The notes under the pieces: model-generated
Told to the model about the DNA's origin: nothing
Seen by the model: only the letters and a program-made list of their open reading frames with translations
The model's database searches: none
Source of the DNA: Rhizobium sp. NLR16a
GTDB lineage: Bacteria; Pseudomonadota; Alphaproteobacteria; Rhizobiales; Rhizobiaceae
Assembly (NCBI RefSeq): GCF_017948245.1
Contig: NZ_CP072865.1
Location: forward strand, 769,501-833,500
Length of the DNA stretch: 64,000 nt
Reading direction: 5' to 3'
Position numbers and translations under genes: made by a program
Shown here: positions 54,513 to 63,748 of the stretch, in pieces
How the letters are laid out: each line of letters begins with the position of its first letter
Numbering within the stretch: position 1 is the first letter of the stretch

Positions 54513-55445
54513 TTAATCGAAAAGGCTGGAGACCGACTCTTCCTGGCTCGTGCGGCTGATGGCTTCGCCGATCAGCGGGGCCGTCGTCACGACGCGGATA
54601 TTGTGCGCTGAAAGCACCGCCGTTGTCGGCTGGATTGAATCGGTGATGACGAGTTCACGCAGCTTCGAGGAGGTGACGCGGGTGACCGCGCCGCCCGAGA
54701 GAACGCCGTGCGTGATATAGGCGGTGACGCTGGAGGCACCCTGGGCGAGCAGTGCGTCGGCCGCATTGCAGAGGGTGCCGCCGGAATCGACGATGTCGTC
54801 GATCAGCAGGCAGTCCTTGCCGGTGACGTCGCCGATGATATTCATGACCTCGGATTCACCCGGCCGATCGCGACGCTTGTCAACGATGGCCAGAAGACAG
54901 TCCAGCCGTTTGGCGAGCGCGCGGGCGCGCACCACGCCGCCGACGTCGGGCGAGACGACCATGACGTTGCTGAGGTCATAATGGCTCTTGATGTCGCGCG
55001 TCAGCACGGGCATGGCGAAGAGGTTGTCTGTGGGGATATCGAAGAAACCCTGGATCTGACCGGCATGGAGATCGAGCGTCATGACGCGATCCGCGCCGGC
55101 TTCGGTGATGAGGTTGGCAACCAGCTTGGCGGAGATCGGCGTGCGGCCGGATGCGCGGCGGTCCTGACGGGCATAGCCGAAATAGGGAAGAACGGCGGTG
55201 ATACGGCGTGCCGACGAACGACGCATCGCGTCGATCATTATCAGCAGCTCCATCAGGTGGTCGTTGGCGGGAAAGGCGGTGGGCTGCACGAGGAAGACGT
55301 CCTCGCCGCGCACGTTTTCCTGGATTTCCACGAAGATTTCCTGGTCGGCAAACCTTCGGACACTGGCTCTTCCCAAAGGAACATTGAGATAGTTGCAGAT
55401 CGCTTCGGCGAGTTGCCGGTTCGAATTGCCTGCGAAAACCTTCAT
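54513..55445 (-). CDS. prs: Ribose-phosphate pyrophosphokinase
   Basis: Makes PRPP from ribose-5-phosphate and ATP. 310 residues. [17 protein letters not shown] start, the [20 protein letters not shown] loop, the PRPP-binding [14 protein letters not shown] and [19 protein letters not shown] segments. PRPP is the substrate of apt and of tryptophan synthesis elsewhere in the window, though they are not co-transcribed. A short hairpin (54481-54494) follows the stop. Confidence 0.97.
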   Translation of the reverse strand: MKVFAGNSNRQLAEAICNYLNVPLGRASVRRFADQEIFVEIQENVRGEDVFLVQPTAFPANDHLMELLIMIDAMRRSSARRITAVLPYFGYARQDRRASGRTPISAKLVANLITEAGADRVMTLDLHAGQIQGFFDIPTDNLFAMPVLTRDIKSHYDLSNVMVVSPDVGGVVRARALAKRLDCLLAIVDKRRDRPGESEVMNIIGDVTGKDCLLIDDIVDSGGTLCNAADALLAQGASSVTAYITHGVLSGGAVTRVTSSKLRELVITDSIQPTTAVLSAHNIRVVTTAPLIGEAISRTSQEESVSSLFD

Positions 55446-55550
55446 TTTGGTCCGCCTATTATGCGCTGATAGCCGCGCTTTTTAGTCAGCTTCCCCGTGA
55501 ATGCAAGGGCAAAGGCGCCACAGACTTTCATATTTGCAAAAAGTTTGTGA

Positions 55551-56372
55551 CTAACCACCCTGAGTTTGCCGCCAGGAGGTGAATTCCGCGATGGTTTTCG
55601 AAGCGATCTGTTGCATCACCGAAGCCGGGACACCCGCCCAAGGGTCGGCCGCGGCTGTCGGCACGCTTTCCTGGCCTTGGATTCGGTGCAGGCGGGCGCC
55701 GCCGCCATCGAGAACGTCCCAGACATAGACCACGGTGACCTTGCCTTCGTCACCGAAGGCAGAGAGGTAACCTTTGAGGATGTAATCGCTGCTCGTGTCA
55801 TTCGAGCTCTTGATGGAAAGGCCGTGGGCGCGCGCCTCGGCGCCGAGCTGGCGCGAGAGCGGAGTCACGGCTTGCACCGGCGCCCCGATGATCGGCAGGA
55901 AGCGCACCGTATTGCCACGCGCGGAAGATGCGCCGGGCGCGAGGCCGGCGGTCTGCTGCGGTTGCTGCGTGTCAAGCAGCTGGCCGGGCTGTGTTGGAGT
56001 CTCGGCGCCGGCAGCGGCCGGCGGCAGCGCCTGTCCCTCGATCGGGGCGGAGGCGGCGGGCGAGGAGCCGTTTCTCGACAGCGCGTCTGCCTGCTCCTGC
56101 ATCGTCGTCGGCGGCGCGCCGCTGCCGGGTCGATAGGTTCTTTGCGACTGATCATAGGCCGGATGATAGCCACTCGGCTGCGTGCTCCCGGCAAAAACCG
56201 GCTGGCGGGTGCCGGCCAGACGTTCTGCCTCGCCCTGCGTCACCGGACTTGACGGCGGAGTTCCGGAGGATTCGCCGATGCCGACTAGCGGCGTCAGCGC
56301 GTCGGTGGTGTTGCAGGCGGTCAGCAGAGCAATGACGAACAGGAGCGTGGGCACAGTCGCAGTTCGCGTCAT
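55551..56372 (-). CDS. Putative lipoprotein
   Basis: 273 residues from the ATG at 56372. Lipobox LLTAC at residues about 16-20 gives a lipid-anchored N-terminal Cys; Asn follows. The middle is Pro/Gln/Ala-rich and disordered, the C-terminal 110 residues form a globular domain (TVRFLPIIGAPVQAVTPLSR ... GKVTVVYVWDVLDGGGARLH). Conserved in rhizobia as far as I can recall; function unknown. Outer-membrane location is likely. Confidence 0.8.
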   Translation of the reverse strand: MTRTATVPTLLFVIALLTACNTTDALTPLVGIGESSGTPPSSPVTQGEAERLAGTRQPVFAGSTQPSGYHPAYDQSQRTYRPGSGAPPTTMQEQADALSRNGSSPAASAPIEGQALPPAAAGAETPTQPGQLLDTQQPQQTAGLAPGASSARGNTVRFLPIIGAPVQAVTPLSRQLGAEARAHGLSIKSSNDTSSDYILKGYLSAFGDEGKVTVVYVWDVLDGGGARLHRIQGQESVPTAAADPWAGVPASVMQQIASKTIAEFTSWRQTQGG

Positions 56373-56403
56373 CCCGTGATCCGTCCTTCCCACAATCGTA
56401 TCA

Positions 56404-56429
56404 GCCCGCCCGGATTTATGCGGGCGGGC
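56404..56429. terminator. Hairpin between the M24-type gene and the lipoprotein gene
   Basis: Perfect 9-bp stem GCCCGCCCG (56404-56412)/CGGGCGGGC (56421-56429). On the minus strand it ends the lgt operon; the T run is absent. Confidence 0.55.
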
Positions 56430-56474
56430 ACGGTCCTCTGTCAATTCCGGATTCTCACCGGTCAGTCCCGGTCT

Positions 56475-57626
56475 TCAAAGGCCGATGAAATCGAGCGAAT
56501 GACGGGAAAGTGGGCGCGGTGCATCCGCCGTCGTCAGGTAGGTCTGTCCGAGCGTCATTGCCGTGCCGGTATCGGAATCGGCAATGATCATGTGCACGAA
56601 CAGCGACATGTTCGGCTCGATCGGCTGCGGATTGCCGACATGGAACATCTGGTGCTCCATCCAGGAGGGCGAGAAGCGGGCGCCGAGCGAATAACCGCAG
56701 GCATTCAGCCGGTGGCGGGCGAGGCCGCGCTCGTCCATGATCCTGGCATGCATGTCGAAGACGTCACCAAAGGTGTGGCCGGGCTTCAGCACCGTCTCGA
56801 TCGCCTCGATGGTTTCGCGGCAGGCATTGTAGAGCTCGCGATGGCGTTGCATCGGCTCGCCGATGACGATCGTGCGCATCATGGCGGCATGGTAATGCGC
56901 ATAGGTGCCGGCCCATTCCAGCGTCAGCTGGTCGTTGGCGTCAAGCTTGCGGCGGCCGGCCTTGTAGCGGCAGAGCAGGGCGTCGGCAGCCGAGCCGATG
57001 ATGAACTCGTTGGCGGGATAATCGCCGCCGCCGGAAAAGACCGCACCCTGCATGGCGGCGAGGATATCGGCTTCGTCAGCGCCGGGCCTGGTCAGCCGGA
57101 TCGCGGCGTCGAGCGCGTCGTCGGCGAGAGCGGCGGCGCGCTCGACATAGGCGACCTCCGTCGGGCTCTTGACGAGACGAAGACGGCTGACGAGATAGGA
57201 GGCGTCGACGATCTGGCCGAAAGTGGTCAATTGTGCGTCGAGCAGACGGGCGACGCGGCCGGTCATGCCGTGGGTGTCATATTCGACGCCGATGCGGGCG
57301 CCGAGCAGATCCATCTCGACCATGAGGTTCTTCAGGTCGAGCGTCGGATCGGCATTGACCCTGTCGACCCAGATGTGGACGTCCTCAAGGATCGATGTGT
57401 GTCTGGCCTGGCGAAGATCCGCCGAGCGGGTGATCAGCGCCATGGTGCCGTCGCTCTTGACGATCAGCGTCTGGAAAAAGCAGTAGCCGAAGGTGTCGTA
57501 GCCGGTCAGCCAGTACATGCTTTCCTGGGCGAAGAGCAGCAGGGCGTCGAGCTTTTCTTCCTTCATCTTCTCGGTGAGGCGCGCAAGCCGGCTTGCGAAC
57601 TCGGCCTTTTCGAAGTGCAGTGCCAT
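56475..57626 (-). CDS. M24-fold (creatinase/aminopeptidase P-like) protein with atypical metal site
   Basis: 383 residues from the ATG at 57626, six bases after the pgeF stop. The creatinase-type N-domain (1-150) and pita-bread domain (160-383) are clear. However, the metal-ligand motif normally D-x-G reads LEWAGTYAHYHAAMMRT, and the substrate-His position reads GSAADALLCRYKAGRR, so the canonical two-metal site is degenerate. It may be a non-metal creatinase-like hydrolase or a pseudo-peptidase. Last gene of lgt-midA-pgeF. Confidence 0.8.
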   Translation of the reverse strand: MALHFEKAEFASRLARLTEKMKEEKLDALLLFAQESMYWLTGYDTFGYCFFQTLIVKSDGTMALITRSADLRQARHTSILEDVHIWVDRVNADPTLDLKNLMVEMDLLGARIGVEYDTHGMTGRVARLLDAQLTTFGQIVDASYLVSRLRLVKSPTEVAYVERAAALADDALDAAIRLTRPGADEADILAAMQGAVFSGGGDYPANEFIIGSAADALLCRYKAGRRKLDANDQLTLEWAGTYAHYHAAMMRTIVIGEPMQRHRELYNACRETIEAIETVLKPGHTFGDVFDMHARIMDERGLARHRLNACGYSLGARFSPSWMEHQMFHVGNPQPIEPNMSLFVHMIIADSDTGTAMTLGQTYLTTADAPRPLSRHSLDFIGL

Positions 57627-57631
57627 TCTGC

Positions 57632-58426
57632 TCAAGTCTCCCTGATTGATATCGCTGAAATCTGGCGGCCGTAGTCCGGCTCGCCGCGATGTGTCGTCCG
57701 GCGATAGGAAAAGAAGCGCTCGCTATCCGGATAGGTGCAGAGCCCGAGGCTTTCGGCCTGCACGCCAGCCCGCGTCAGCCTGTCGATCGTCAGCGCCGGC
57801 AGATCGAACATGGCGCGGCCCGGCGTTGCGGACGGCTTGAAAAAGCGTTCGTAGTCCGAATTCTCGGCGACGAAGCGATCGACGAATTCCGGCCCGACCT
57901 CGTAACTCGCCTGACTGATCGAGGGGCCGAGGCAGGCCAGTATGCTGGCGCGGTCGGCTCCCAATGCTTCCATGGCGGCAATGGTGTTTTCGAGAACACC
58001 GGTCAGCGCGCCCTTCCAGCCGGCATGGGCGGCGCCGATGACGCGATTTTCGGGGTCGGCAAAGAGGATCGGGCCGCAATCGGCGGCCAGCACGCCAAGG
58101 GCAATGCCGGGAACTGCCGTCACCATCGCGTCCGCGTCGGGACGGGCGCCATCGTAATCGGCGCCAATCGTCACGACGTCGGGCGAATGCACCTGATGAA
58201 CAGTTGCCAGCCGCTCGAGCGGCAGATCGAACCAGGCGGCGACACGGCGGCGGTTTTCCACGACGTTCCCGCGCTCGTCGTTGGAGCCGAGGCCGACGTT
58301 GAGACCGCGATAGATCCCTTCGGAAACACCGCCTTTCCGGGTGAAATAACCGTGGCGGATGGTGCCGCCCGTCGCTTCGTTCAGCAGCGTGCTTTGGATC
58401 GGTGCGGGAGAGGCCGCGTCCTGCAT
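57632..58426 (-). CDS. pgeF: Peptidoglycan editing factor / laccase-domain protein
   Basis: 264 residues from the ATG at 58426; an upstream in-frame ATG at 58477 is less likely. Zinc-site motifs of the family are present: VHQVHSPDVV (His), GVLAADCGPILFAD (Cys), GAAHAGWKGALTGV (His). Removes misincorporated serine-containing precursors in some bacteria; in others described as polyphenol oxidase. The next gene starts within six bases of its stop. Confidence 0.93.
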   Translation of the reverse strand: MQDAASPAPIQSTLLNEATGGTIRHGYFTRKGGVSEGIYRGLNVGLGSNDERGNVVENRRRVAAWFDLPLERLATVHQVHSPDVVTIGADYDGARPDADAMVTAVPGIALGVLAADCGPILFADPENRVIGAAHAGWKGALTGVLENTIAAMEALGADRASILACLGPSISQASYEVGPEFVDRFVAENSDYERFFKPSATPGRAMFDLPALTIDRLTRAGVQAESLGLCTYPDSERFFSYRRTTHRGEPDYGRQISAISIRET

Positions 58427-58536
58427 CTGTAATTCCGGGTTTTTCGAGGGGTTTGTTTTGTCCCGAGCGCATCGCATCCACGGCGCGCTTCAAGTTCCTG
58501 TTTCGCGCGGATGTTGGCTCAGCCGCCTGCGCCCTG

Positions 58537-59637
58537 TCAATCCACCGGGCGAAAGGGCATGAGATCAACGGCAGGGTGGGAGACCGCCATGACCTTGAAG
58601 AGTTCGCCCATCCGACCCTCACCGGCGCCGGCAAGCCTGTCGATCGCCGACTGGATCACCTGCTGGGTCTGCGGTTCGCGGTCACGCCCGAGGGCGGCGG
58701 CGCGTTCGAGAATGCCGAGGCCGGTCAGAAAGTCACCCTGGTGCAGGGCGCCGTTCAGATGGAGGCCGGCCGTCATCGCCGTCTCGGCGAGCTGCTGGAA
58801 ATCGACATGGCTCGTCAGGTCAGCTTCGCCGGGGTGGGCGAGCGGCGGGTCGAATTCATGCATGCGCACCGCCTGCAGCGTATCGCCGAAGCCAGTGACG
58901 AGATGGCCGTAGTCGATGACCAGCGCCGTGCCGCCGAAGGCGCGCAGCCGCTCACAGATCGCCATCATCACGGCCTGGCGGGCGGGCGAGATCTCGAAGA
59001 GCGTGCCGAGCGGGAGGTTCTGCACTGGTTCCGGCAGTAGGGCAGGATCGATGCCCGCGACACCTGCGGCAAAGGTCAGTTCGCCATCGGCGTCAAGCCC
59101 GACCATGCGCTCGCGGAAACCCGTTTGCGTGCGGACGAACTGCCGGATCGGGATCGCGTCAAACAATTCGTTGGCGGCAATCAGCGTGAAGCCCGGCGGG
59201 ACCTCATCAAAGCCACCGTGCCACGCGATCCTTTCGCCATAAGCTTCGAGTGTCTGGCTCTGGACGTCGCGCAGGCGCTCGCTGGTTTCGACGAGATGCA
59301 CGCTCATCGTGTCGAAGAGCGGCGGGGCGATGCGGGCGATGACGCGCAGCATATCCGCCATCATCGTGCCTCGGCCGGGGCCGATCTCGACCAGGCGCAC
59401 ATCTGCCGGCGTGCCATGACGCTGCCAGGCATGGACGACGAAGACGCCGATCATCTCGCCGAAGATCTGGCTGACTTCGGGCGCGGTGACAAAATCGCCG
59501 GAACGGCCGAAGGGCTCGCGGGTGCGGTAATAGCCGTGCTCGGGATCGGCGAGGCAGAGCGAGAAATAGTCGGTGACGCTGATCGGGCCGTTGGCCTGGA
59601 TGATCGCCTTGATCTTTTCGCCTAGAGCGGTGGTCAT
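58537..59637 (-). CDS. SAM-dependent methyltransferase (MidA/NDUFAF7-like)
   Basis: 366 residues. SAM motif VRLVEIGPGRGTMMADMLR, preceded by the family-specific GDFVTAPEVSQIFGEMIG and followed by LIAANELFDAIPIRQF. Homologues methylate a complex I subunit arginine in mitochondria; the bacterial role is probably similar (respiratory complex assembly), which is inference. The second gene of the operon, 18 bases after lgt. Confidence 0.93.
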   Translation of the reverse strand: MTTALGEKIKAIIQANGPISVTDYFSLCLADPEHGYYRTREPFGRSGDFVTAPEVSQIFGEMIGVFVVHAWQRHGTPADVRLVEIGPGRGTMMADMLRVIARIAPPLFDTMSVHLVETSERLRDVQSQTLEAYGERIAWHGGFDEVPPGFTLIAANELFDAIPIRQFVRTQTGFRERMVGLDADGELTFAAGVAGIDPALLPEPVQNLPLGTLFEISPARQAVMMAICERLRAFGGTALVIDYGHLVTGFGDTLQAVRMHEFDPPLAHPGEADLTSHVDFQQLAETAMTAGLHLNGALHQGDFLTGLGILERAAALGRDREPQTQQVIQSAIDRLAGAGEGRMGELFKVMAVSHPAVDLMPFRPVD

Positions 59638-59655
59638 GTCGCGCGTCCTGCCGGT

Positions 59656-60504
59656 TTAGAGCTGCGGCGCGGCCTGGCGGCGGGCCCGCAGGATCGCCCA
59701 GAGGCCGAGCAGGATCATCGGGGAGGAGAGGATCATGCCCATGGTCAGCCAGTTGGTGCCGAGGAGGTAACCGAGCTGGGCGTCCGGCTCGCGGAAGAAC
59801 TCGACGAAGATGCGCGACAGTGCATAACCGCAGACGAAGACGCCCGTGATGAAGCCAGGGCTTTTCAGCGCGCGCATGCCGTAGACGAGGGCGGCAAGCA
59901 CCAGGAGCAGAACGATGCCCTCAAGGCCGGCCTCGTAGAGCTGGCTCGGATGGCGGGCGAAGGGACCACCGGTCGGGAAAACCACGGCCCAGGGGACGTC
60001 GCTCAGCCGGCCCCAGAGCTCGCCATTGATGAAATTGGCGATGCGGCCGAAGAACAGGCCGAAGGGAACGACGGCGGCGACGATATCGAACAGGCTCCAG
60101 ATCGGAATGGCATTGCGGCGGGCAAAGATGATCATGGCGATCGTCGTGCCGGTCAGGCCGCCGTGGAAGGACATGCCGCCGTTCCAGATTTCGACTGCGC
60201 GGATGGGATCGCGCAGGATGGCGGAGAGGTCATAGAAGAAGATATAGCCGAGACGGCCGCCGAGCACGACGCCGAGGGCGGCCCAGACGATGAAATCGTC
60301 GAGCTGCGTCTTCGTCATCGGCGATGTATTGCCAGGCCAGAGACTGTCGTTGGCGGCGAGGCGGCGCGCATAGGCCCAGCCAAGCAGGATGCCGGCGACG
60401 TATGCCAGGCCGTACCAGTGAATCGCCAACGGACCGAGCGAAAAAGCGATCGGATCGATGTCCGGGAAAGGCATGATGGCAAGGAGATTGGCTGCTATCG
60501 GCAA
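59656..60504 (-). CDS. lgt: Prolipoprotein diacylglyceryl transferase
   Basis: Inner-membrane enzyme attaching diacylglycerol to the lipobox Cys. 282 residues if it starts at TTG 60504, which has GGGAAAA upstream; the only nearby ATG (60474) has none. About seven membrane segments, the Lgt signature [20 protein letters not shown], and the catalytic MSFHGGLTG. Substrates include the lipoprotein encoded at 55551. Confidence 0.95.
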   Translation of the reverse strand: MPIAANLLAIMPFPDIDPIAFSLGPLAIHWYGLAYVAGILLGWAYARRLAANDSLWPGNTSPMTKTQLDDFIVWAALGVVLGGRLGYIFFYDLSAILRDPIRAVEIWNGGMSFHGGLTGTTIAMIIFARRNAIPIWSLFDIVAAVVPFGLFFGRIANFINGELWGRLSDVPWAVVFPTGGPFARHPSQLYEAGLEGIVLLLVLAALVYGMRALKSPGFITGVFVCGYALSRIFVEFFREPDAQLGYLLGTNWLTMGMILSSPMILLGLWAILRARRQAAPQL

Positions 60505-60708
60505 GATTTTCCCATCCGTTGAGGTCGGCGGAACATGCCGCCGCGATCCCGGACGGTCAAGTGCATTGTTCGTGATCGCTCCTCCGCTACCTTCTTCAGG
60601 ATAAGGCTATCCCGCGCAAAGCGCTTGCATCCCAGGTGGCGAAGCCCTACCTCAATCTTCGGGGCCCCGAAGGGCTGAATTCACCTTATACGAAGGGAGA
60701 AAAACGCC

Positions 60709-60969
60709 ATGACGACCGGAACGAACCGCATCATGGACGAGTTCGCCAAGCTGATGACCGACGCGGCAGGTGCCGCCCAGGGCGTCCGCAAGGAGATCGA
60801 GACGGCTTTCAACGCGCAGGCCGAGCGTTGGCTGAACAGCATGGACGTCGTCAAGCGCGAGGAATTCGAGGCCGTGCGCGAGATGGCGATCAAGGCGCGT
60901 GATGAAAATGAGGCGCTTGCCGCCCGTATCGCGGCGTTGGAGGCCAAGCTCGCCGGCGAGAGCCACTAA
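60709..60969 (+). CDS. ubiK: Ubiquinone biosynthesis accessory factor UbiK
   Basis: 86 residues. Small coiled-coil protein (BMFP family) that aids ubiquinone synthesis. MDEFAKLMTDAAGAAQGVRK and the C-terminal EEFEAVREMAIKARDEN segment fit. GAAGGGAG precedes ATG 60709. A long perfect hairpin follows (60984-61021). Confidence 0.9.
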   Translation: MTTGTNRIMDEFAKLMTDAAGAAQGVRKEIETAFNAQAERWLNSMDVVKREEFEAVREMAIKARDENEALAARIAALEAKLAGESH

Positions 60970-61357
60970 ATTCCCATATGGCGCAGATGCGGCGTTGCCT
61001 TCATGCCACACGCCGCATCTGTCACAAAAAATTCCAGGTGAGTTTTCCACCTGTGGACACTGCCAAAAAAGCCAATACGCAGAGTCGTTTAATCTCCCTT
61101 CTGAATTGAGTTTCGAAGTGCTTTCCACAGCAGGTCCGCCCTATTTTCCCTTCTGGGGGCTGGCAGGTGGCAAGGGTCATTATACACTGATTTTAAATGA
61201 TGATTCGAAGCGACTTGGTAAGCTCCGGGCAGGTTATCTGCGTTAAGTCTGGCAGCGGTTCAACGATCATCCGATGGTGGTTTCCGGTATTGCGTGTGTC
61301 TTTCTTGTGTTCGTATCCCAAGCTAAGCCGCATTCGTTCCGGTCAAGAAGGTGCTGC
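60970..61357. other. Intergenic region after ubiK
   Basis: 388 bases. It begins with the ubiK hairpin (60984-61021). It must hold the promoter of the YbjN gene, but I see no convincing -35/-10 pair and no RpoN or FNR-type site. No small ORF with a ribosome site was found. Confidence 0.5.
60984..61021 (+). terminator. ubiK hairpin
   Basis: Perfect 12-bp stem CAGATGCGGCGT (60984-60995)/ACGCCGCATCTG (61010-61021). Downstream on the plus strand is an A run rather than a T run. Confidence 0.6.
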
Positions 61358-61858
61358 ATGAACCTGATGGAATTGGAAGTCGAGCGTCAGTCGAACCCGG
61401 TCGATATGATCGAGTACGTGGCCTCCAACAACGACTGGTCGTTCGAGCGGTCCGGCGAGGACGAGATCGCAATGACGGTCGAGGGGCGCTGGGCGGACTA
61501 TCACGTTTCCTTTTCATGGATGGAGGAATTCGAGGCGCTGCATCTTGGCTGTGCTTTCGATATCAAAGTCCCCGACATCAGGGTCAACGAGGTGGTCAAG
61601 CTGCTCTCGGCGATCAACGGGCAGGTGCTGATGGGTCATTTCGACCTCTGGCGTCAGGAAGATGTCGTCATCTTCAGGCAGTCGCTGCTGCTTGCAGGCG
61701 GCGCGGAGCCGACCAATCGCCAGGTAGAGGTGCTGCTTTCCAGCGCGCTCGACACCTGCGAAGCCTATTTCCAGGCATTCCAGTTCGTTGTCTGGTCCGG
61801 CATGGACGCGGCGAAGGCGATGGAAGCCGTGCTGTTCGAAACGGTAGGCGAGGCATAA
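61358..61858 (+). CDS. YbjN domain protein
   Basis: 166 residues from the ATG at 61358. The secretion-chaperone-like YbjN fold is suggested by VSFSWMEEFEALHLGCAFDI and INGQVLMGHFDLWRQEDVVI. Cytoplasmic; regulatory role unknown. Ends one base before the proC start, so the pair is co-transcribed, an arrangement common in alpha-proteobacteria. Confidence 0.88.
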   Translation: MNLMELEVERQSNPVDMIEYVASNNDWSFERSGEDEIAMTVEGRWADYHVSFSWMEEFEALHLGCAFDIKVPDIRVNEVVKLLSAINGQVLMGHFDLWRQEDVVIFRQSLLLAGGAEPTNRQVEVLLSSALDTCEAYFQAFQFVVWSGMDAAKAMEAVLFETVGEA

Positions 61859-61859
61859 G

Positions 61860-62687
61860 ATGCCAGCGAAGGCTTTCTCCTCGGCAAATCCCATCGTGCT
61901 GATCGGCGCCGGAAACATGGGCGGAGCCATGCTCTCCGGCTGGCTGAAGAGCGGCGTTCCGGGTTCGGCCGTCATCGTTGTGGATCCCGGCCCCTCGTCG
62001 GCGATGCTGGCGACGATCAAGGAAGCCGGTGCGATGCATCTGACCACGGTCCCTGCGGAATTGAAGGCGAGTGTCTTATTCCTCGCGGTCAAGCCGCAGG
62101 TGATGGAGACGGTGTTGCCGGCGGTGAAGAGCGCCGTCGGACCGGCGACGGTCGTTGTCTCGGTCGCAGCCGGCAAGACGCTCGGTTTTCTCGAAAGACA
62201 TCTCGGCAAAGCCGCCATGGTGCGAGCCATGCCGAACACGCCGGCTATGGTCGGCCGCGGTGTGACGGGGGCCTTTGCCAATTCAGGGGTCAGCAATCCG
62301 CAGCGCGAACGCGTCCATGCCCTTCTCAGCGTCTCCGGCCCGGTCGAATGGGTGCCTGCCGAGGCCGATATCGATGCCGTGACGGCGCTTTCCGGCAGTG
62401 GCCCGGCTTATGTATTCTATCTCGTCGAATGTATGGCGGAGGCAGGCCGAAAGCTCGGCCTGCAGGCGGACCTCGCCATGCGTCTTGCGCGGGAAACGGT
62501 CGCGGGGGCTGGTGAACTCTTGCACCAGTCCCCCGACGATGCTTCGCGGCTGCGCCAGAATGTGACGTCTCCCGGCGGCACGACGGCGGCGGCGCTCGCC
62601 GTGCTGATGGCGGAGAACGGCATGCAGCCCCTGTTCGACAAGGCGCTCGCGGCAGCGCGCAAGCGGGCCGAGGAACTGGCCGGCTGA
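61860..62687 (+). CDS. proC: Pyrroline-5-carboxylate reductase
   Basis: Last step of proline synthesis (P5C + NADPH to proline). 275 residues. N-terminal Rossmann motif VLIGAGNMGGAMLSGW, the MPNTPAMVGRGVTG segment, and the C-terminal signature TALSGSGPAYVFYLVE ... NVTSPGGTT. Follows the YbjN gene by one base. Confidence 0.97.
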   Translation: MPAKAFSSANPIVLIGAGNMGGAMLSGWLKSGVPGSAVIVVDPGPSSAMLATIKEAGAMHLTTVPAELKASVLFLAVKPQVMETVLPAVKSAVGPATVVVSVAAGKTLGFLERHLGKAAMVRAMPNTPAMVGRGVTGAFANSGVSNPQRERVHALLSVSGPVEWVPAEADIDAVTALSGSGPAYVFYLVECMAEAGRKLGLQADLAMRLARETVAGAGELLHQSPDDASRLRQNVTSPGGTTAAALAVLMAENGMQPLFDKALAAARKRAEELAG

Positions 62688-62698
62688 GGAAGAACCAC

Positions 62699-63040
62699 AT
62701 GGCGGAAGAGATCAGCTACGCCGATTTCGAGCGTGTCGACATCCGTGTCGGTACGATCATCGAAGCGAGCCCCTTTCCGGAGGCGCGCAAGCCGGCTTTC
62801 AAGCTGCTCATCGATTTCGGCCCTGAGATCGGCATCAAGAAATCCTCGGCGCAAATCACCGTGCATTATACGCTGGAAATCCTGATCGGCCGGCAGGTGC
62901 TCGGCGTCGTCAACTTCCCGCCGCGGCAGATCGGGCCGTTCCGTTCGGAAGTGCTGACGCTGGGATTCGAGGACGAGAATGGCGCGATCGTGCTTGCGGC
63001 GGTCGAACAGCCGGTGCCGAACGGCAGGAAGATGATGTGA
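62699..63040 (+). CDS. csaA: CsaA-like tRNA-binding protein
   Basis: 113 residues. An OB-fold tRNA-binding domain of the type found in CsaA/Trbp111 and MetRS C-termini: FERVDIRVGTIIEASPFPEA, KPAFKLLIDFG, and VVNFPPRQIGPFRSEVL. Proposed to act as an export-related chaperone in Bacillus. 11 bases after proC. Confidence 0.92.
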   Translation: MAEEISYADFERVDIRVGTIIEASPFPEARKPAFKLLIDFGPEIGIKKSSAQITVHYTLEILIGRQVLGVVNFPPRQIGPFRSEVLTLGFEDENGAIVLAAVEQPVPNGRKMM

Positions 63041-63094
63041 GTATCGGCTCACATCGTTCTGCCGGGTGGTGCCTGACGTGTCTGCATTGGATGC

Positions 63095-63748
63095 TCAGCG
63101 AGGCCTGATTTCCTGCAGAAACGGATTGCTTCGCCGTTCGTCGCCGATGCGGCTGCCGGGCCCGTGGCCGCAGATGAAGCCAACGTCGTCGCCGAGCGGC
63201 AGGACCTTGTCGCGGATCGAATCCAACAGCTGCTGATGATTGCCGCCCGGCAGGTCGGTGCGGCCGATCGAGCCGTTGAAGAGCACGTCGCCGAGATGGG
63301 CGAAATTCTGCGCGCGGTTGAAATAGATTACGTGGCCGGGGGCGTGGCCGGGCGTGTGATAGACCTCGAATTCGTGGGCGCCGAAGGAGACCTTGTCGCC
63401 GTTCTTCAGCCAGCGGTCCGGCAGAACATTGCGCAATCCAGATATGCCGTATGTCGCGGCCTGGGTCTCAATCCGCTGCAGCAGCGGCAGGTCGTCCTGA
63501 TGCGGGCCGACGATGTCGACGCCGAGCGCTTCCTTCAACTCCCTGGCGCCGCCGGCATGGTCTAGATGACCGTGCGTCAGCCAGATTTCCTTGATGGTCA
63601 GGTCGCCGTTCTCAATCGCCTGAAGGATCAGCGGCACGTCGCCGCCCGGATCGACGACGATGCCTTCCCGGGTATCGGGATCGAAGAAGACCGTGCAGTT
63701 CTGCTGAAAGGGTGTCACCGGAATGATGCCGGCCTGGAGCATGCCCAT
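63095..63748 (-). CDS. MBL-fold metallohydrolase (glyoxalase II-like)
   Basis: 217 residues from ATG 63748 (MGMLQAGIIPVTPFQQN); ATG 63742 is also possible. The metal site THGHLDHAGG is complete, with YHTPGHAPGHV and FICGHGPGS as further ligands. Probable thioester hydrolase or sulfur dioxygenase-like enzyme; substrate unknown. Convergent with csaA. Confidence 0.92.
   Translation of the reverse strand: MGMLQAGIIPVTPFQQNCTVFFDPDTREGIVVDPGGDVPLILQAIENGDLTIKEIWLTHGHLDHAGGARELKEALGVDIVGPHQDDLPLLQRIETQAATYGISGLRNVLPDRWLKNGDKVSFGAHEFEVYHTPGHAPGHVIYFNRAQNFAHLGDVLFNGSIGRTDLPGGNHQQLLDSIRDKVLPLGDDVGFICGHGPGSRIGDERRSNPFLQEIRPR

Noticed and set aside
61180..61205. TGGCAGG-like RpoN (-24/-12) promoter before the YbjN gene
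   Set aside because: No TTGC at the right distance.
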